Counted from the stretch's first letter, positions 8,395-16,090 are shown. The stretch is DNA of 64,000 nt from Corynebacterium renale (GCF_002563965.1 NZ_PDJF01000001.1:1612001-1676000), one strand, 5' to 3'. The notes: generated by a model not told the origin, from the letters alone. Numbers and translations are program-made.

Positions 8395-9555
8395 TTGGGC
8401 GAGAAAATTCAATTGAATCAGGCCGTCGACCCAGGACTTGCTACGGTTTTCATCAGCCAACCCACTGGCACCACGGCCCCTCAAGGCGTAGAGGCCCGTT
8501 TCGATTTGAGCAGCTTTCCGCGGATTGAAAGCATGCTTGTCGACCTGCCGATGGAGCACATTGCAGACATCGTTACTAAAATTTGCGGGCTGTGCCCGGT
8601 GACGCATCATCTTGCTGTCTACCAAGCGTGGGAACATATGCGAGGCTTCCGGCCCGCTGACATCCCACCGCGCGCCCAGGCTGTGCGCACGCTTCTGCAT
8701 TACGGTTCCGTCTTGGATACCGTCGCACCCAAGCTCATAATGACCTACCGGCAAGCAGCAGTGACCATCAAGAAAGCCGGCAAGGCACTGCAACGTGCGG
8801 CGGGGATGGAAGGTCACTTCCCGCATGTAGCCACCGTCGGCGGAGTGCTTCACGACGTCACCGTTACCCCCGAACTGCGTGCAATTGTAGAAGAAGCTCT
8901 GGACGTAGCCCGCGCGCTGCCAGTAGCTGAACCTATCCCGTGCAGTGGTGGCGACCTCTTCCAAAGCGACGCCTCAGGTAACTGGGACCCGCTTGGAAGC
9001 CACGTCCGCTACGCAGATAGCGCGCACTGCGAAGTTTTCCCTGTCGAGGAGTTCTTCGACCGCGTCCATGAACGCCACCCCGGGGAGATTGTTCCCCGCC
9101 CGTACATAGACACCCCCACAGGTAAGGCCTTGTACCGCGTCGGACCGCGTACCCATGCTGGCGACGGGGAAGACCCATGGGGGATCGTGGAAGCGCTATC
9201 CAAGAGCCTGCGAATTCTTTCGCAGATCGCGGAGACTGATGCACAGCTCGTCGGCACGCCCTCCCAGGAACCCACCCGGACTGGCGTCGGCCTTGTCGAC
9301 GGCCCCCGCGGTGTGCTTGCCCACGCTTACGAAGTCGACGAGAACGAAGTGGTGACCGCCGCTCACGTGCTTACCCCCACAGCGCAGAACGAACCGTGGC
9401 TCGCTGAGCTGCTCACGGAAGCATGCTCTGGGCCAGACAACGAACGCACGTCACGGGCGGAAGCGGCAATTCGCGCCGCAGACCCCTGCATGCCGTGCGC
9501 TTCCATGCCCCCTGGCATGATGAACATTGAGTTTAAGGAGGAACCATGTGCCTAG
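8395..9555 (+). CDS. Orphan [NiFe]-hydrogenase large-subunit-like protein
   Basis: The protein is 386 residues if translated from the TTG at 8395, which has a strong AGAGGAGG at 8380-8387. The reading frame is open further upstream, but that part lies antisense to hypA. It resembles cytoplasmic group 3 large subunits (HoxH, MvhA, FrhA): KICGLCPVTHH (C64, C67, H71) near the N-terminus and DPCMPCASM (C365, C368) near the C-terminus. All four nickel cysteines are kept. The histidine that normally ends DPCxxCxxH is M371, and 15 residues follow. No small-subunit gene accompanies it and it has no signal peptide. It overlaps hypC by 10 bp. It could be a large subunit paired with an unlinked partner, or a protein reused in maturation or regulation; the function is unknown. 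Confidence 0.85.
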   Translation: MGEKIQLNQAVDPGLATVFISQPTGTTAPQGVEARFDLSSFPRIESMLVDLPMEHIADIVTKICGLCPVTHHLAVYQAWEHMRGFRPADIPPRAQAVRTLLHYGSVLDTVAPKLIMTYRQAAVTIKKAGKALQRAAGMEGHFPHVATVGGVLHDVTVTPELRAIVEEALDVARALPVAEPIPCSGGDLFQSDASGNWDPLGSHVRYADSAHCEVFPVEEFFDRVHERHPGEIVPRPYIDTPTGKALYRVGPRTHAGDGEDPWGIVEALSKSLRILSQIAETDAQLVGTPSQEPTRTGVGLVDGPRGVLAHAYEVDENEVVTAAHVLTPTAQNEPWLAELLTEACSGPDNERTSRAEAAIRAADPCMPCASMPPGMMNIEFKEEPCA

Positions 9556-9782
9556 GAGTTCCAGGCAAAGTACTCACTACCGGTGATAAAACCAGCCCTA
9601 TGCCGATGGGCACCATTGACGTCGAAGGCGAAGAACGTCCTTGCTGCTTCGCCTACGTACCCGAGGTAGAAGAAGGCAACTACGTCCTATTCCAACACGG
9701 CTTCGCCATCGACATCGTGGCGGAGGAGGACGCACACGCCACCTTGCACACCATGCGTTCCTTCGACATGCTTAACAGATGA
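9546..9782 (+). CDS. hypC: HypC, hydrogenase maturation chaperone
   Basis: HypC carries the Fe(CN)2CO unit with HypD and escorts the large-subunit precursor. The 78-residue protein begins MCLGVPGK; C2 is the essential cysteine exposed after Met removal. A conserved HGF segment is also present. The ribosome-binding site AAGGAGG is about 4 nt before the ATG. It overlaps the preceding large-subunit-like gene by 10 bp and the next gene by 4 bp, so the three are probably cotranscribed. Its usual partners hypD and hypE are not in the window. Confidence 0.95.
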   Translation: MCLGVPGKVLTTGDKTSPMPMGTIDVEGEERPCCFAYVPEVEEGNYVLFQHGFAIDIVAEEDAHATLHTMRSFDMLNR

Positions 9783-10426
9783 CCTCTTACCAGCTACCGG
9801 CACCCGAGATTACGTTTACCGACGAAGTGGAAATTAAGCGTTCGCGCTTTATCACCTTCATTCGACGAGTGAGCAATTCGGAGGAAGCACGGGCTTTCAT
9901 CCACGAGATTAAAGGCGAATATCCTGACGCGCGGCATCACTGCAGTGCTTTCATCCACCATGTTGAGGACGCGTTGCCCGTAGAACGCTCGTCAGACGAT
10001 GGGGAGCCGTCCGGGACGGCTGGAGCCCCGATGCTCGAGCAGCTGAAGGGATCAGGAATGCTAGACATCGCCGCTGTGGTGGTGCGCTATTTCGGCGGTA
10101 TCAAACTTGGCGCTGGCGGCCTGGTCCACGCCTATTCCAATGCGGTAGGGGACACGTTGCCTAAGGTGACGCGGTATGTCCGCGCGCAAAAGGAACTTGC
10201 ACAAACCAGCGCCCCGCACGCAGCGGCCGGAAAACTTGAAGCCGATATTCGTGCCCGTGGCATCACCGTCACCGATGTGTCCTATGGGGCTGCGGTCACC
10301 ATCACAATGGCTACTGAGCCTGGCAGCTTTGACGTGCTAGAGGACACCCTCGCTGCACTGACTGCGGGCCAAGCAACCCTGAAACGTGCCGGCACGGCCT
10401 GGGTGGAGTATCCCGCGGTAGACTAA
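9779..10426 (+). CDS. yigZ: YigZ / IMPACT-family protein
   Basis: The 215-residue protein belongs to the UPF0029 (IMPACT N-terminal) family; segments such as ARHHCSAFIH, DDGEPSGTAG and VVVRYFGGIKLGAGGL are typical. A C-terminal ferredoxin-like domain (DUF1949-type) follows. Bacterial members are thought to act around translation or the ribosome, but the biochemical role is not settled. It overlaps hypC (ATGA), an arrangement probably due to position rather than a hydrogenase role. Confidence 0.88.
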   Translation: MTSYQLPAPEITFTDEVEIKRSRFITFIRRVSNSEEARAFIHEIKGEYPDARHHCSAFIHHVEDALPVERSSDDGEPSGTAGAPMLEQLKGSGMLDIAAVVVRYFGGIKLGAGGLVHAYSNAVGDTLPKVTRYVRAQKELAQTSAPHAAAGKLEADIRARGITVTDVSYGAAVTITMATEPGSFDVLEDTLAALTAGQATLKRAGTAWVEYPAVD

Positions 10427-10431
10427 CTGCT

Positions 10432-10671
10432 ATGACTTTGAGCCAACGCCCCACGAATCCAATTGAAGCCCGTAAGCAAGCTGTGCGAAAGTACAGTCGC
10501 AACGCCGTCGTCTGGAGTGCTGGGTCCATTGGCGTAGGCATCGTTTTTGGCCTTTTGTCTACGCACAGCTTTTTCACGTGGCTGATTATCGGGTTCGTCG
10601 TCGCCGTTATTGCCGGCGGCTACAACTACGCCAAAGTCCGCAAGATCGTTAATTACAAAGATCAGCAGTAA
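10432..10671 (+). CDS. Small two-helix membrane protein of unknown function
   Basis: The 79-residue product has a basic N-terminus (residues 10-24) and two hydrophobic segments (about 27-43 and 48-65) with a short loop, ending in a charged tail. It has no recognised catalytic motif. It lies 5 nt after yigZ and 3 nt before the Hsp15-like gene, so it is probably part of the same transcript. Small two-helix proteins like this are common in corynebacteria, and I cannot assign a function. Confidence 0.65.
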   Translation: MTLSQRPTNPIEARKQAVRKYSRNAVVWSAGSIGVGIVFGLLSTHSFFTWLIIGFVVAVIAGGYNYAKVRKIVNYKDQQ

Positions 10672-10674
10672 TTT

Positions 10675-11073
10675 ATGGCTAATCCAGCAACGCAACCTGA
10701 TGGCGAGCCCGTACGGATTGACGTCTGGGTGTGGGCTGTCCGCCTGATTAAAACGCGTTCGGCTGCTACCGAAGCCGTTCGCGCAGGGCACGTGAAACTC
10801 AACGGGCAGTCGGTCAAACCCTCACAGCAAGTGGTACCCGGCGACCGGGTGCGAGTATGGGCGAACCACCACGAAAAAGATGTCGAAGTGGCGGCGACGG
10901 TACGCAAACGCGTCGGCGCCCCGGTTGCGGTGCGGTGCTATATCGACCACACTCCGCCACCTCCGCCGAAGGAATTGTTTGTAGCTCCGCCCGTGCGCGA
11001 CCGAGGCAGTGGACGCCCTACGAAGAAAGAACGCCGCGCGCTGGATCGGCTTCGCGGGCGTTCGAGTTCATAG
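10675..11073 (+). CDS. S4-domain RNA-binding protein (Hsp15/HslR-like)
   Basis: The 132-residue protein has an S4 domain near residues 13-60 (RIDVWVWAVRLIKTRS, then GHVKLNGQSVKPS) and a basic C-terminal tail rich in Arg and Lys. The E. coli relative Hsp15 binds free 50S subunits that carry stalled nascent chains. The same use here is inferred from the family. It is the last gene of its transcript, 11 bp before a strong terminator. Confidence 0.85.
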   Translation: MANPATQPDGEPVRIDVWVWAVRLIKTRSAATEAVRAGHVKLNGQSVKPSQQVVPGDRVRVWANHHEKDVEVAATVRKRVGAPVAVRCYIDHTPPPPPKELFVAPPVRDRGSGRPTKKERRALDRLRGRSSS

Positions 11074-11083
11074 GTCAGAGATT

Positions 11084-11119
11084 AAAAAGCGCAGTACCGT
11101 CGAGAGGTACTGCGCTTTT
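11084..11119. terminator. Bidirectional terminator
   Basis: A perfect stem (AAAAGCGCAGTACC with GGTACTGCGCTTTT) around a short loop is flanked by A and T runs on both sides. It can end the Hsp15-like transcript on the plus strand and the small gene at 11129-11266 on the minus strand. Confidence 0.9.
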
Positions 11120-11128
11120 GTGGGTGTC

Positions 11129-11266
11129 TTAGATTCCCCAGTTCGCGGGCGGGAAGTTGATTCCCAGTGGGCGGAAGAAATCTGCGATGCTCAGAGCCCA
11201 CACGTGGATAAAGTCTGCGACCTGTGGGTTATCGGTGATGGAGGAGCCACCAAAGCTAGAGTTCAT
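11129..11266 (-). CDS. Candidate 45-residue protein, possible amphipathic cell-envelope peptide
   Basis: This 46-codon frame is below common length cut-offs. It begins at an ATG (11266) with AGGAAGG about 10 nt upstream and an in-frame TAG just before, so it is not the tail of a longer gene. Its stop is 10 nt before a terminator stem with a T run on this strand. The product is MNSSFGGSSITDNPQ followed by a hydrophobic-amphipathic stretch (residues 16-31, including VADFIHVWALSIADFF) and a Pro/Asn/Trp tail. It has no signal peptide. In size and pattern it recalls corynebacterial PorA/PorH outer-membrane peptides, but I see no direct sequence match. A TATGCT box near 11308-11303 could be its -10 element. 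Confidence 0.6.
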   Translation of the reverse strand: MNSSFGGSSITDNPQVADFIHVWALSIADFFRPLGINFPPANWGI

Positions 11267-11335
11267 GAGCTGTGAACCTTCCTACGCGTGGAGAATTGGA
11301 TTACGGGACCAGCATACAGCATTCGCACGATGCGG

Positions 11336-12340
11336 TTATGGGCTCGTGACGCCTGCATCCTGGAGAAGCTGCAGACGCGCGGGCAACCTATCTGCGCGTG
11401 CTTTAGGCCGATTGCCTGTATCCGCGGTGCGCTCAATGTGCTTGTCCCCGAAGAGGTACAGAAGGATGTCGTCGATAATGCGAACCTGTCCTGGTTGATA
11501 CCGATATTTCATGGCCTGCGACACTACATTGAGGTTTTCTACGGTAAGCACTTCACGCAGTTGCTTCACAGTGGTAATCCCGTTGAGCTCGAGGAGTTGA
11601 TGGAGCCACCGGTAGGAATCGCTTCTCGACGGCGCAAACTTGGTTCCCATCAACATGGAAAGAACACCCGGGAGTGTTTCTGGTGTGAGCTCAACATCAT
11701 CGGAGGTTCCGGTGCCTCCCGGTTGTTGGAGGGCGGCGATTTGGTCGAATTGTTGGTCGGCAAGTTCGATAAGACCCGCGGCGAGAGTGAAGGCCCGGTC
11801 GATTTTCGGGTCGAGGTCTTCAGCGCCACGTTTGTACCGGATGTCGTGTTCAAATTCTGCCCAGGCGTGCTGCAGGACGGTGCGAATCTGGACCTCAAAG
11901 ACTGTTCCTGCAAGGTCGTCTAGGCCATCGGTGCCCTCGGGGATTTCCAGGATCAGGTGGTGGGAACCGTACCCGAAATCACCGGCAATCTGCGTTTGGG
12001 CGGTCTTATTTACCGACCGCAGTAACGTGAAGGAGCGGGTAAGAACGTCCACGGCAATCGGGATTTCTGTGGAATGAAACGTGGTCACGCGAACCCCCAC
12101 GATGTCGTGGATATCGGTCCACGGTTCGGGGTACACATTTTCACCAGAAGGCGTAGTTTTCTTCGCCTTGGCTTTCAACGATTCCCACGTTTTGATCCGT
12201 GCGGTCACGCGATCGAAAGTCACACCGGCGTCGCCAAGCAGATCCTCAATTTCGGCTGCGAGCTGAGTAGCCGCATCCGGGTGTTTGCGGATCCACGCGT
12301 GGTAGGTGTTTCCCAGGTTAGCAATCACGTTTTCAGACAT
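11336..12340 (-). CDS. Small alarmone synthetase-like protein (RelA/SpoT domain)
   Basis: The protein has a RelA/SpoT synthetase domain and no HD hydrolase or TGS/ACT domains, as in the small alarmone synthetases that make (p)ppGpp. Recognisable segments include DIVGVRVTTF, FGYGSHHLI and FEVQIRTVLQHAWAEFEHDIRYK-type residues (the last is the family's key substrate-binding stretch). A C-terminal extension of about 120 residues follows. I chose the ATG at 12340, giving 334 residues, because TACAAT (12354-12349) lies 8 nt upstream. A GTG at 12364, immediately next to the preceding stop, would add 8 residues. Whether the enzyme is active cannot be judged by eye. Confidence 0.85.
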   Translation of the reverse strand: MSENVIANLGNTYHAWIRKHPDAATQLAAEIEDLLGDAGVTFDRVTARIKTWESLKAKAKKTTPSGENVYPEPWTDIHDIVGVRVTTFHSTEIPIAVDVLTRSFTLLRSVNKTAQTQIAGDFGYGSHHLILEIPEGTDGLDDLAGTVFEVQIRTVLQHAWAEFEHDIRYKRGAEDLDPKIDRAFTLAAGLIELADQQFDQIAALQQPGGTGTSDDVELTPETLPGVLSMLMGTKFAPSRSDSYRWLHQLLELNGITTVKQLREVLTVENLNVVSQAMKYRYQPGQVRIIDDILLYLFGDKHIERTADTGNRPKARADRLPARLQLLQDAGVTSP

Positions 12341-12364
12341 CGCAGGCAATTGTAGCTGTGCCAC

Positions 12365-12979
12365 CTACCAGGGAGCTGGGATGGGGAATCCATAGGAATA
12401 CCGCAGGGGACCGGTAAAGGGCGTTTCAGTTATCATGCGCGACCAATCTGCGGTACAGGCCAAAGCTACGGTGTCTCTGCTATCCACCGCTACGAGTGTG
12501 TCTAGACGCGGGCAGAAATATCTGACAGGACAGGCTTGCGGGATCCAGTCCTCAGAAGAATGGCCGCAGTCGGGGGTAAGTATCCCGCAGATATGGTGGT
12601 GGAGGCGAGACCATGTGCGTGGATGCGTTAACCAGGCTGCAATGTAATTCCCGCGCACTGTCCATTGCATTGCTGTGACATCGCGGGGAAAACCGGGGAT
12701 GTTATGCGCACCGCGGCTGAGGAACTCAATACCTGCGTGGTTGCGGGCCCGACGTTCTACATTGAGTGCGGCGCGTTCCCATGCTTGGAGTAGGGAATAG
12801 CCGTGGACTGCCATGTCTTTGGGGGTGAGCGGTTGGCCGTCGATTCCTATGGCCACGCGGGCTTGGGTAGACAATGCAACGCTCGGTCCTGCGTAATCAG
12901 CTGGGACGATAATCGGTTGCCATGAGTGCGCGGAAGCCTGCTCTAGGGTTTCTGCTGTGTGAGTCAGTGAAGTGTGCAT
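12365..12979 (-). CDS. Conserved-looking protein of unknown function
   Basis: The 204-residue product is predicted soluble with no signal peptide or membrane helix, and is rich in Trp, His and Cys (for example HHHICGIL, DCGHSSEDW, CPVRYFCP). The grouped Cys/His residues at about 130-155 could bind a metal, but I do not recognise a family. The start ATG at 12979 has GGGAGG 7 nt upstream, and that site is the 3' arm of a hairpin. Its stop abuts the alternative GTG of the RelA-like gene, so both may be cotranscribed. Confidence 0.7.
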   Translation of the reverse strand: MHTSLTHTAETLEQASAHSWQPIIVPADYAGPSVALSTQARVAIGIDGQPLTPKDMAVHGYSLLQAWERAALNVERRARNHAGIEFLSRGAHNIPGFPRDVTAMQWTVRGNYIAAWLTHPRTWSRLHHHICGILTPDCGHSSEDWIPQACPVRYFCPRLDTLVAVDSRDTVALACTADWSRMITETPFTGPLRYSYGFPIPAPW

Positions 12980-13041
12980 GGAAAAACCTCCCGAGGTTCT
13001 AGTCTGTGCGTATATAGACGCGCGGACGTGTTCGGGAGGTT
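12980..13041 (-). promoter_or_regulatory. Hairpin sequestering the ribosome-binding site of the 12365-12979 gene
   Basis: Read on the minus strand, AACCTCCCGA (13041-13032) pairs perfectly with TCGGGAGGTT (12994-12985), with a 37-nt loop. The 3' arm contains GGGAGG, the ribosome-binding site for the ATG at 12979, followed by TTTTT. It could therefore block translation, or act as an attenuator or as the terminator of the upstream exonuclease gene. The loop includes TATATA, a possible -10 box. Confidence 0.5.
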
Positions 13042-13042
13042 C

Positions 13043-13068
13043 CCTGGTCTCCGAAATTTTTGACCAGG
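13043..13068. repeat. Inverted repeat after the exonuclease gene
   Basis: CCTGGTC (13043-13049) and GACCAGG (13062-13068) form a 7-bp stem with a 12-nt loop, 14 bp beyond the stop of the exonuclease gene. No T run follows it directly. Together with the adjacent larger hairpin it may form a double terminator. Confidence 0.45.
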
Positions 13069-13081
13069 ATGGGCGGGAAGA

Positions 13082-14548
13082 CTAGAAGGGTGGTTGTTCC
13101 TCTTGTGGTGATGCATCTACGCCGAGCGCGTTGTACAAATCCTCTGCGGACCAGATGGCAATGTCCTGACCTTTTTGTTGGTACTCACGCGCTTTCTTTT
13201 CCTTCGAGGTCACAGAGTGCCACGCTCCTGCAACAAGGATGGTGGTTTTCTTAGTCACGTTCTTACCTACGTGGCCGCCAGCTTGCGCAATGAGGTTCCA
13301 CAATTGGCCTTTATCCCACGGCTCGAAATCGCCTGTCAGCGTCACGTTCTGCCCGTAGAGCAGAGAGGAGGGGTCTGCTTCTTTATTGGCATCGGGCACC
13401 GTGTCCGGGGTGGCTACGGCTTGCCACGGAGCCCTACCGCCAGTCGACTTTGATGACCCGGTTTTCCCACGTGCGGACGTGGCGTCTGTTCCACTGCGCG
13501 GTCCGTCCTTGACCTCGGAGTAGCTCAGCAATGCCTCCTGTATTTCGGCACCCGGAGCGGTTTCATCTTGCGGAGGGGTGGGATGTTGGGCAATGGTTGT
13601 GCGTTGTGTCGCCACACCTGCGCCTGACCGGTCTTTCAGTACTGGGAATACTTTCTTGTTGGCCATGGTTCCCAGCGTGAGGTAGTGGTCGAAGAATAAT
13701 TCGGCAAATGAACCCGAGAAACGGTCCCTTCGTGCAGCTCCAAGGACAATCTCCGCGCACGCCCGGGCGTCAGCTAGCGCATCGTGATGTTGTTCGAGGT
13801 CGTAGCCGAATTCTTTAGCGACTGTGGGTAACTTGTGGTTTTTTACCTGCAGATTCAAACTACGTGCCAGAGCTAAAGAACAGCCGAAATAGGACGGGGG
13901 CAGCTGTGCATCGGAGTATTGCGCCGCCCGTGTGAGGGCTGTTGCATCGAACTGGGCATTGTGTGCTACCAAGGGGAGATCGCCAACGAATGATGCTAAG
14001 TCCTGAACCGTTTCTGCGAATTGAGGAGCTTCAGCGACGTCTTCAGCCTGAATCCCGTGGATCGCGATATTGGATTTATCAAAGTTGTCGACCGGCTTCG
14101 GAGGCTTGCACAGCGTGACGTAAGAATTTTCGCTGACTACGCCATCGAGGACCTTGACTGCTCCTATCTGGCAGATAGAACCCCAGTCAGAATTAGCAGT
14201 CTCTACGTCTACCGCAACAAAGTTGAGGCCGGGAATGGCCACGTTTGCGCCAAGCCCAGGGATGTCCTCGCCCTTCAATGCTGCCTCAATGGCTTCACGG
14301 CAGAGCTGTGCTGAGCTTTCTTGACCGGGCGCGAACGCAATAGAGAAGGGTGCGCGGGAATCGTCTGAAAACTCCACGCTCAGGTGCCCAAGTGCGGCAG
14401 AAGTGGGGGACTGAAGCGTCACCGCAGACAGGTCCTCGACCGCAATATGCGCTTCCGGCGTACCGCGCAATGCGGTTAACAATGCGCCGTAGTGCACGTC
14501 GATAGCCTCGGCGCTGACGTTGACGTGAGCTCCATGTGCCGTAATCAC
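13082..14548 (-). CDS. DnaQ-like 3'-5' exonuclease with C-terminal BRCT domain
   Basis: The 488-residue protein has three parts. Residues 1-105 form a domain of unknown type. Residues about 110-275 form a DEDDh exonuclease with the acidic motifs FVAVDVETAN (Exo I), HNAQFDATAL (Exo II) and HHDALADARA (Exo III). After a low-complexity Ser/Thr/Pro linker (about 300-400), a BRCT domain (about 405-480, NVTLTGDFEPWDKGQLW then AGGHVGKNVTKKT) follows. DnaQ-like proteins proofread or trim DNA, and BRCT modules bind partners or DNA ends, so a DNA-repair role is likely. It is probably transcribed alone. Confidence 0.87.
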   Translation of the reverse strand: MITAHGAHVNVSAEAIDVHYGALLTALRGTPEAHIAVEDLSAVTLQSPTSAALGHLSVEFSDDSRAPFSIAFAPGQESSAQLCREAIEAALKGEDIPGLGANVAIPGLNFVAVDVETANSDWGSICQIGAVKVLDGVVSENSYVTLCKPPKPVDNFDKSNIAIHGIQAEDVAEAPQFAETVQDLASFVGDLPLVAHNAQFDATALTRAAQYSDAQLPPSYFGCSLALARSLNLQVKNHKLPTVAKEFGYDLEQHHDALADARACAEIVLGAARRDRFSGSFAELFFDHYLTLGTMANKKVFPVLKDRSGAGVATQRTTIAQHPTPPQDETAPGAEIQEALLSYSEVKDGPRSGTDATSARGKTGSSKSTGGRAPWQAVATPDTVPDANKEADPSSLLYGQNVTLTGDFEPWDKGQLWNLIAQAGGHVGKNVTKKTTILVAGAWHSVTSKEKKAREYQQKGQDIAIWSAEDLYNALGVDASPQEEQPPF

Positions 14549-14710
14549 TTGTGCCTTGAGTCCTTTCGTATGGCTTGCCCGAACCAGGAAGTTCGATTAC
14601 TCACCGGCTTTCGGGGTACGGGCTAAGTCGATTTCTTCCGTAGTGTAGTCGGCTGCCTAGACACGTGGGTGTGACGCTAGCAAAGCATTCGAACACCGCA
14701 GTTCACGCGA

Positions 14711-15250
14711 TTACGACGTCCTATGTAGCAACGTTGCGTTCACGATGAGCTCTACGCCAGCGTTAAAACTTGCATCTTGGTCTGCCAAAGATTCCTGCCC
14801 CAACTGTTCCAAAGTTTGTTGGTTCAATACCGCTCCAACGCAGTAGTGCAGAAGCGTTTCAGCGCCAAGGGCTCCGCGTTCGGGGGCGCATTGACCCGCC
14901 TCGGTAAACGAGGAAGTCCATACTTCGATAATCCCGCGCAACGCAATGGGGTCTGCCAGGCCGACTGATACGACATCTGCTCCATCGCGTACGGAAAGCA
15001 CGCAACGTCGAAAAGCAGTCGCCCGATCGGCCGGTGACATGTAATCCGTCGTGAGAGCCGGCTGGATGATGTGCGAACTTAAAGCTCTAAGCAGTTCCTG
15101 CTTATTTGCAACATGCCAGTACAAAGCACCCGGCGCGACCCCTAAATCCGATGCCACCCTGCGCATAGTCACGTCTCCTAGGCCGTAGCGGCGAAGGATT
15201 GTAAACGCTGCATCAACGATGCTGTGACGAGTTAGCTGCACAGGTTCCAC
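14711..15250 (-). CDS. TetR-family transcriptional regulator
   Basis: The 179-residue protein has a TetR helix-turn-helix at residues 8-53: SIVDAAFTILRRYGL, then MRRVASDLGVAPGALYWHVANKQELL. The C-terminal ligand domain is not specific to a known effector. It starts at a GTG and is divergent from the lipoprotein gene at 15395, which is the most likely target besides itself. A 7-bp-arm inverted repeat overlaps its start codon. Confidence 0.9.
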   Translation of the reverse strand: MEPVQLTRHSIVDAAFTILRRYGLGDVTMRRVASDLGVAPGALYWHVANKQELLRALSSHIIQPALTTDYMSPADRATAFRRCVLSVRDGADVVSVGLADPIALRGIIEVWTSSFTEAGQCAPERGALGAETLLHYCVGAVLNQQTLEQLGQESLADQDASFNAGVELIVNATLLHRTS

Positions 15251-15263
15251 CTTAGCAAGGTGG
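15247..15263. promoter_or_regulatory. Inverted repeat over the TetR-gene start
   Basis: CCACCTT-AGC-AAGGTGG (15247-15263) is a perfect 7-bp-arm inverted repeat covering the GTG start of the regulator. It could be a TetR autoregulation site or an mRNA hairpin blocking initiation. Neither is proven. Confidence 0.35.
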
Positions 15264-15340
15264 GTACTTACGTCTCAGGCCTATGCGCACCGGGATGTAC
15301 TGAGCTCAAGGGGAGTTAACAGTACGTTTTCAGAAAGCCC

Positions 15341-15349
15341 TGATAATAT
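15341..15349 (+). promoter_or_regulatory. Extended -10 promoter of the lipoprotein gene
   Basis: TGATAATAT gives a TGn extension and TAATAT -10 box about 45 nt before the GTG start at 15395. No convincing -35 was found. Confidence 0.5.
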
Positions 15350-15394
15350 AAAAACTCCTAAACATTGACCGCTACTCTGGGAGTTGAAAATTCA

Positions 15395-16063
15395 GTGAAG
15401 AAAATCTCAACTATGAAGATGTCCGCCATGGCCGTCGCCTTGACCCTGCCTTTGGCGCTCACTGCGTGTGGCAACGATAACGAGGACTCGGCCGCAACCG
15501 AAACTGCGACCGCAACGTCGACTAAGACTTCTACCTCTACTTCCGCTACGAGCTCCGAAGAGTCCTCGACCGAAGAGACCACCGGGCAAAACCCTGATGG
15601 CCAGGAGCCACGCCCAGAAGGTGAACAGCAGGTTCCAACTATCCAGGACCCGATTGCTGCTCTGAGCGCTACGGCGAAGCCGGTTAAACCACTCGAAGCG
15701 CCTGCTGCCTCTGAGGCGGATATCCAGCAGATTAACAATCTTCTCGGTGGCCTGGCCCAGCAGAAATCCGTTAAGGGGATGTCGATTTACATGCTGGACA
15801 ACAGCTGTCCGGCAACCCAGGAAGCCGCTGGCGGAGCAGGTATTCGCCAGCAGATTGAAGCAATCCCAGATCTCACGCTGGAGCAGACAGGCATCGCCGC
15901 CATGAACGTGGGACAGGCTACGGACGTGAAATCTGATGGTAACTCTGCAACCGCGAGCGTTACCTCGCAGATTCAGGGGCCAAACGGCACCGAGAGCGTG
16001 ACCGAAACCATGTACTTCACCAAGAATGGCAACGGCCAGTGGCAGTTCTGCTCCCAGCAGTAA
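15395..16063 (+). CDS. Secreted lipoprotein with Ser/Thr-rich linker, unknown function
   Basis: The 222-residue precursor has a lipoprotein signal with lipobox LTAC near residue 25, then about 60 residues of Ser/Thr/Glu low complexity, then a C-terminal globular region (about 80-222). Two cysteines in the mature domain (in NSCPATQ and QFCSQQ) may form a disulfide. I chose the GTG at 15395 over the upstream GTG because it places a short basic n-region (VKKIS) before the hydrophobic core. It lies opposite the TetR gene and is closed by a terminator, so it is a single-gene transcript. No enzymatic motif is visible. Confidence 0.8.
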   Translation: MKKISTMKMSAMAVALTLPLALTACGNDNEDSAATETATATSTKTSTSTSATSSEESSTEETTGQNPDGQEPRPEGEQQVPTIQDPIAALSATAKPVKPLEAPAASEADIQQINNLLGGLAQQKSVKGMSIYMLDNSCPATQEAAGGAGIRQQIEAIPDLTLEQTGIAAMNVGQATDVKSDGNSATASVTSQIQGPNGTESVTETMYFTKNGNGQWQFCSQQ

Positions 16064-16090
16064 ACTCCGCGCCGGTTCACAGTTGATACG

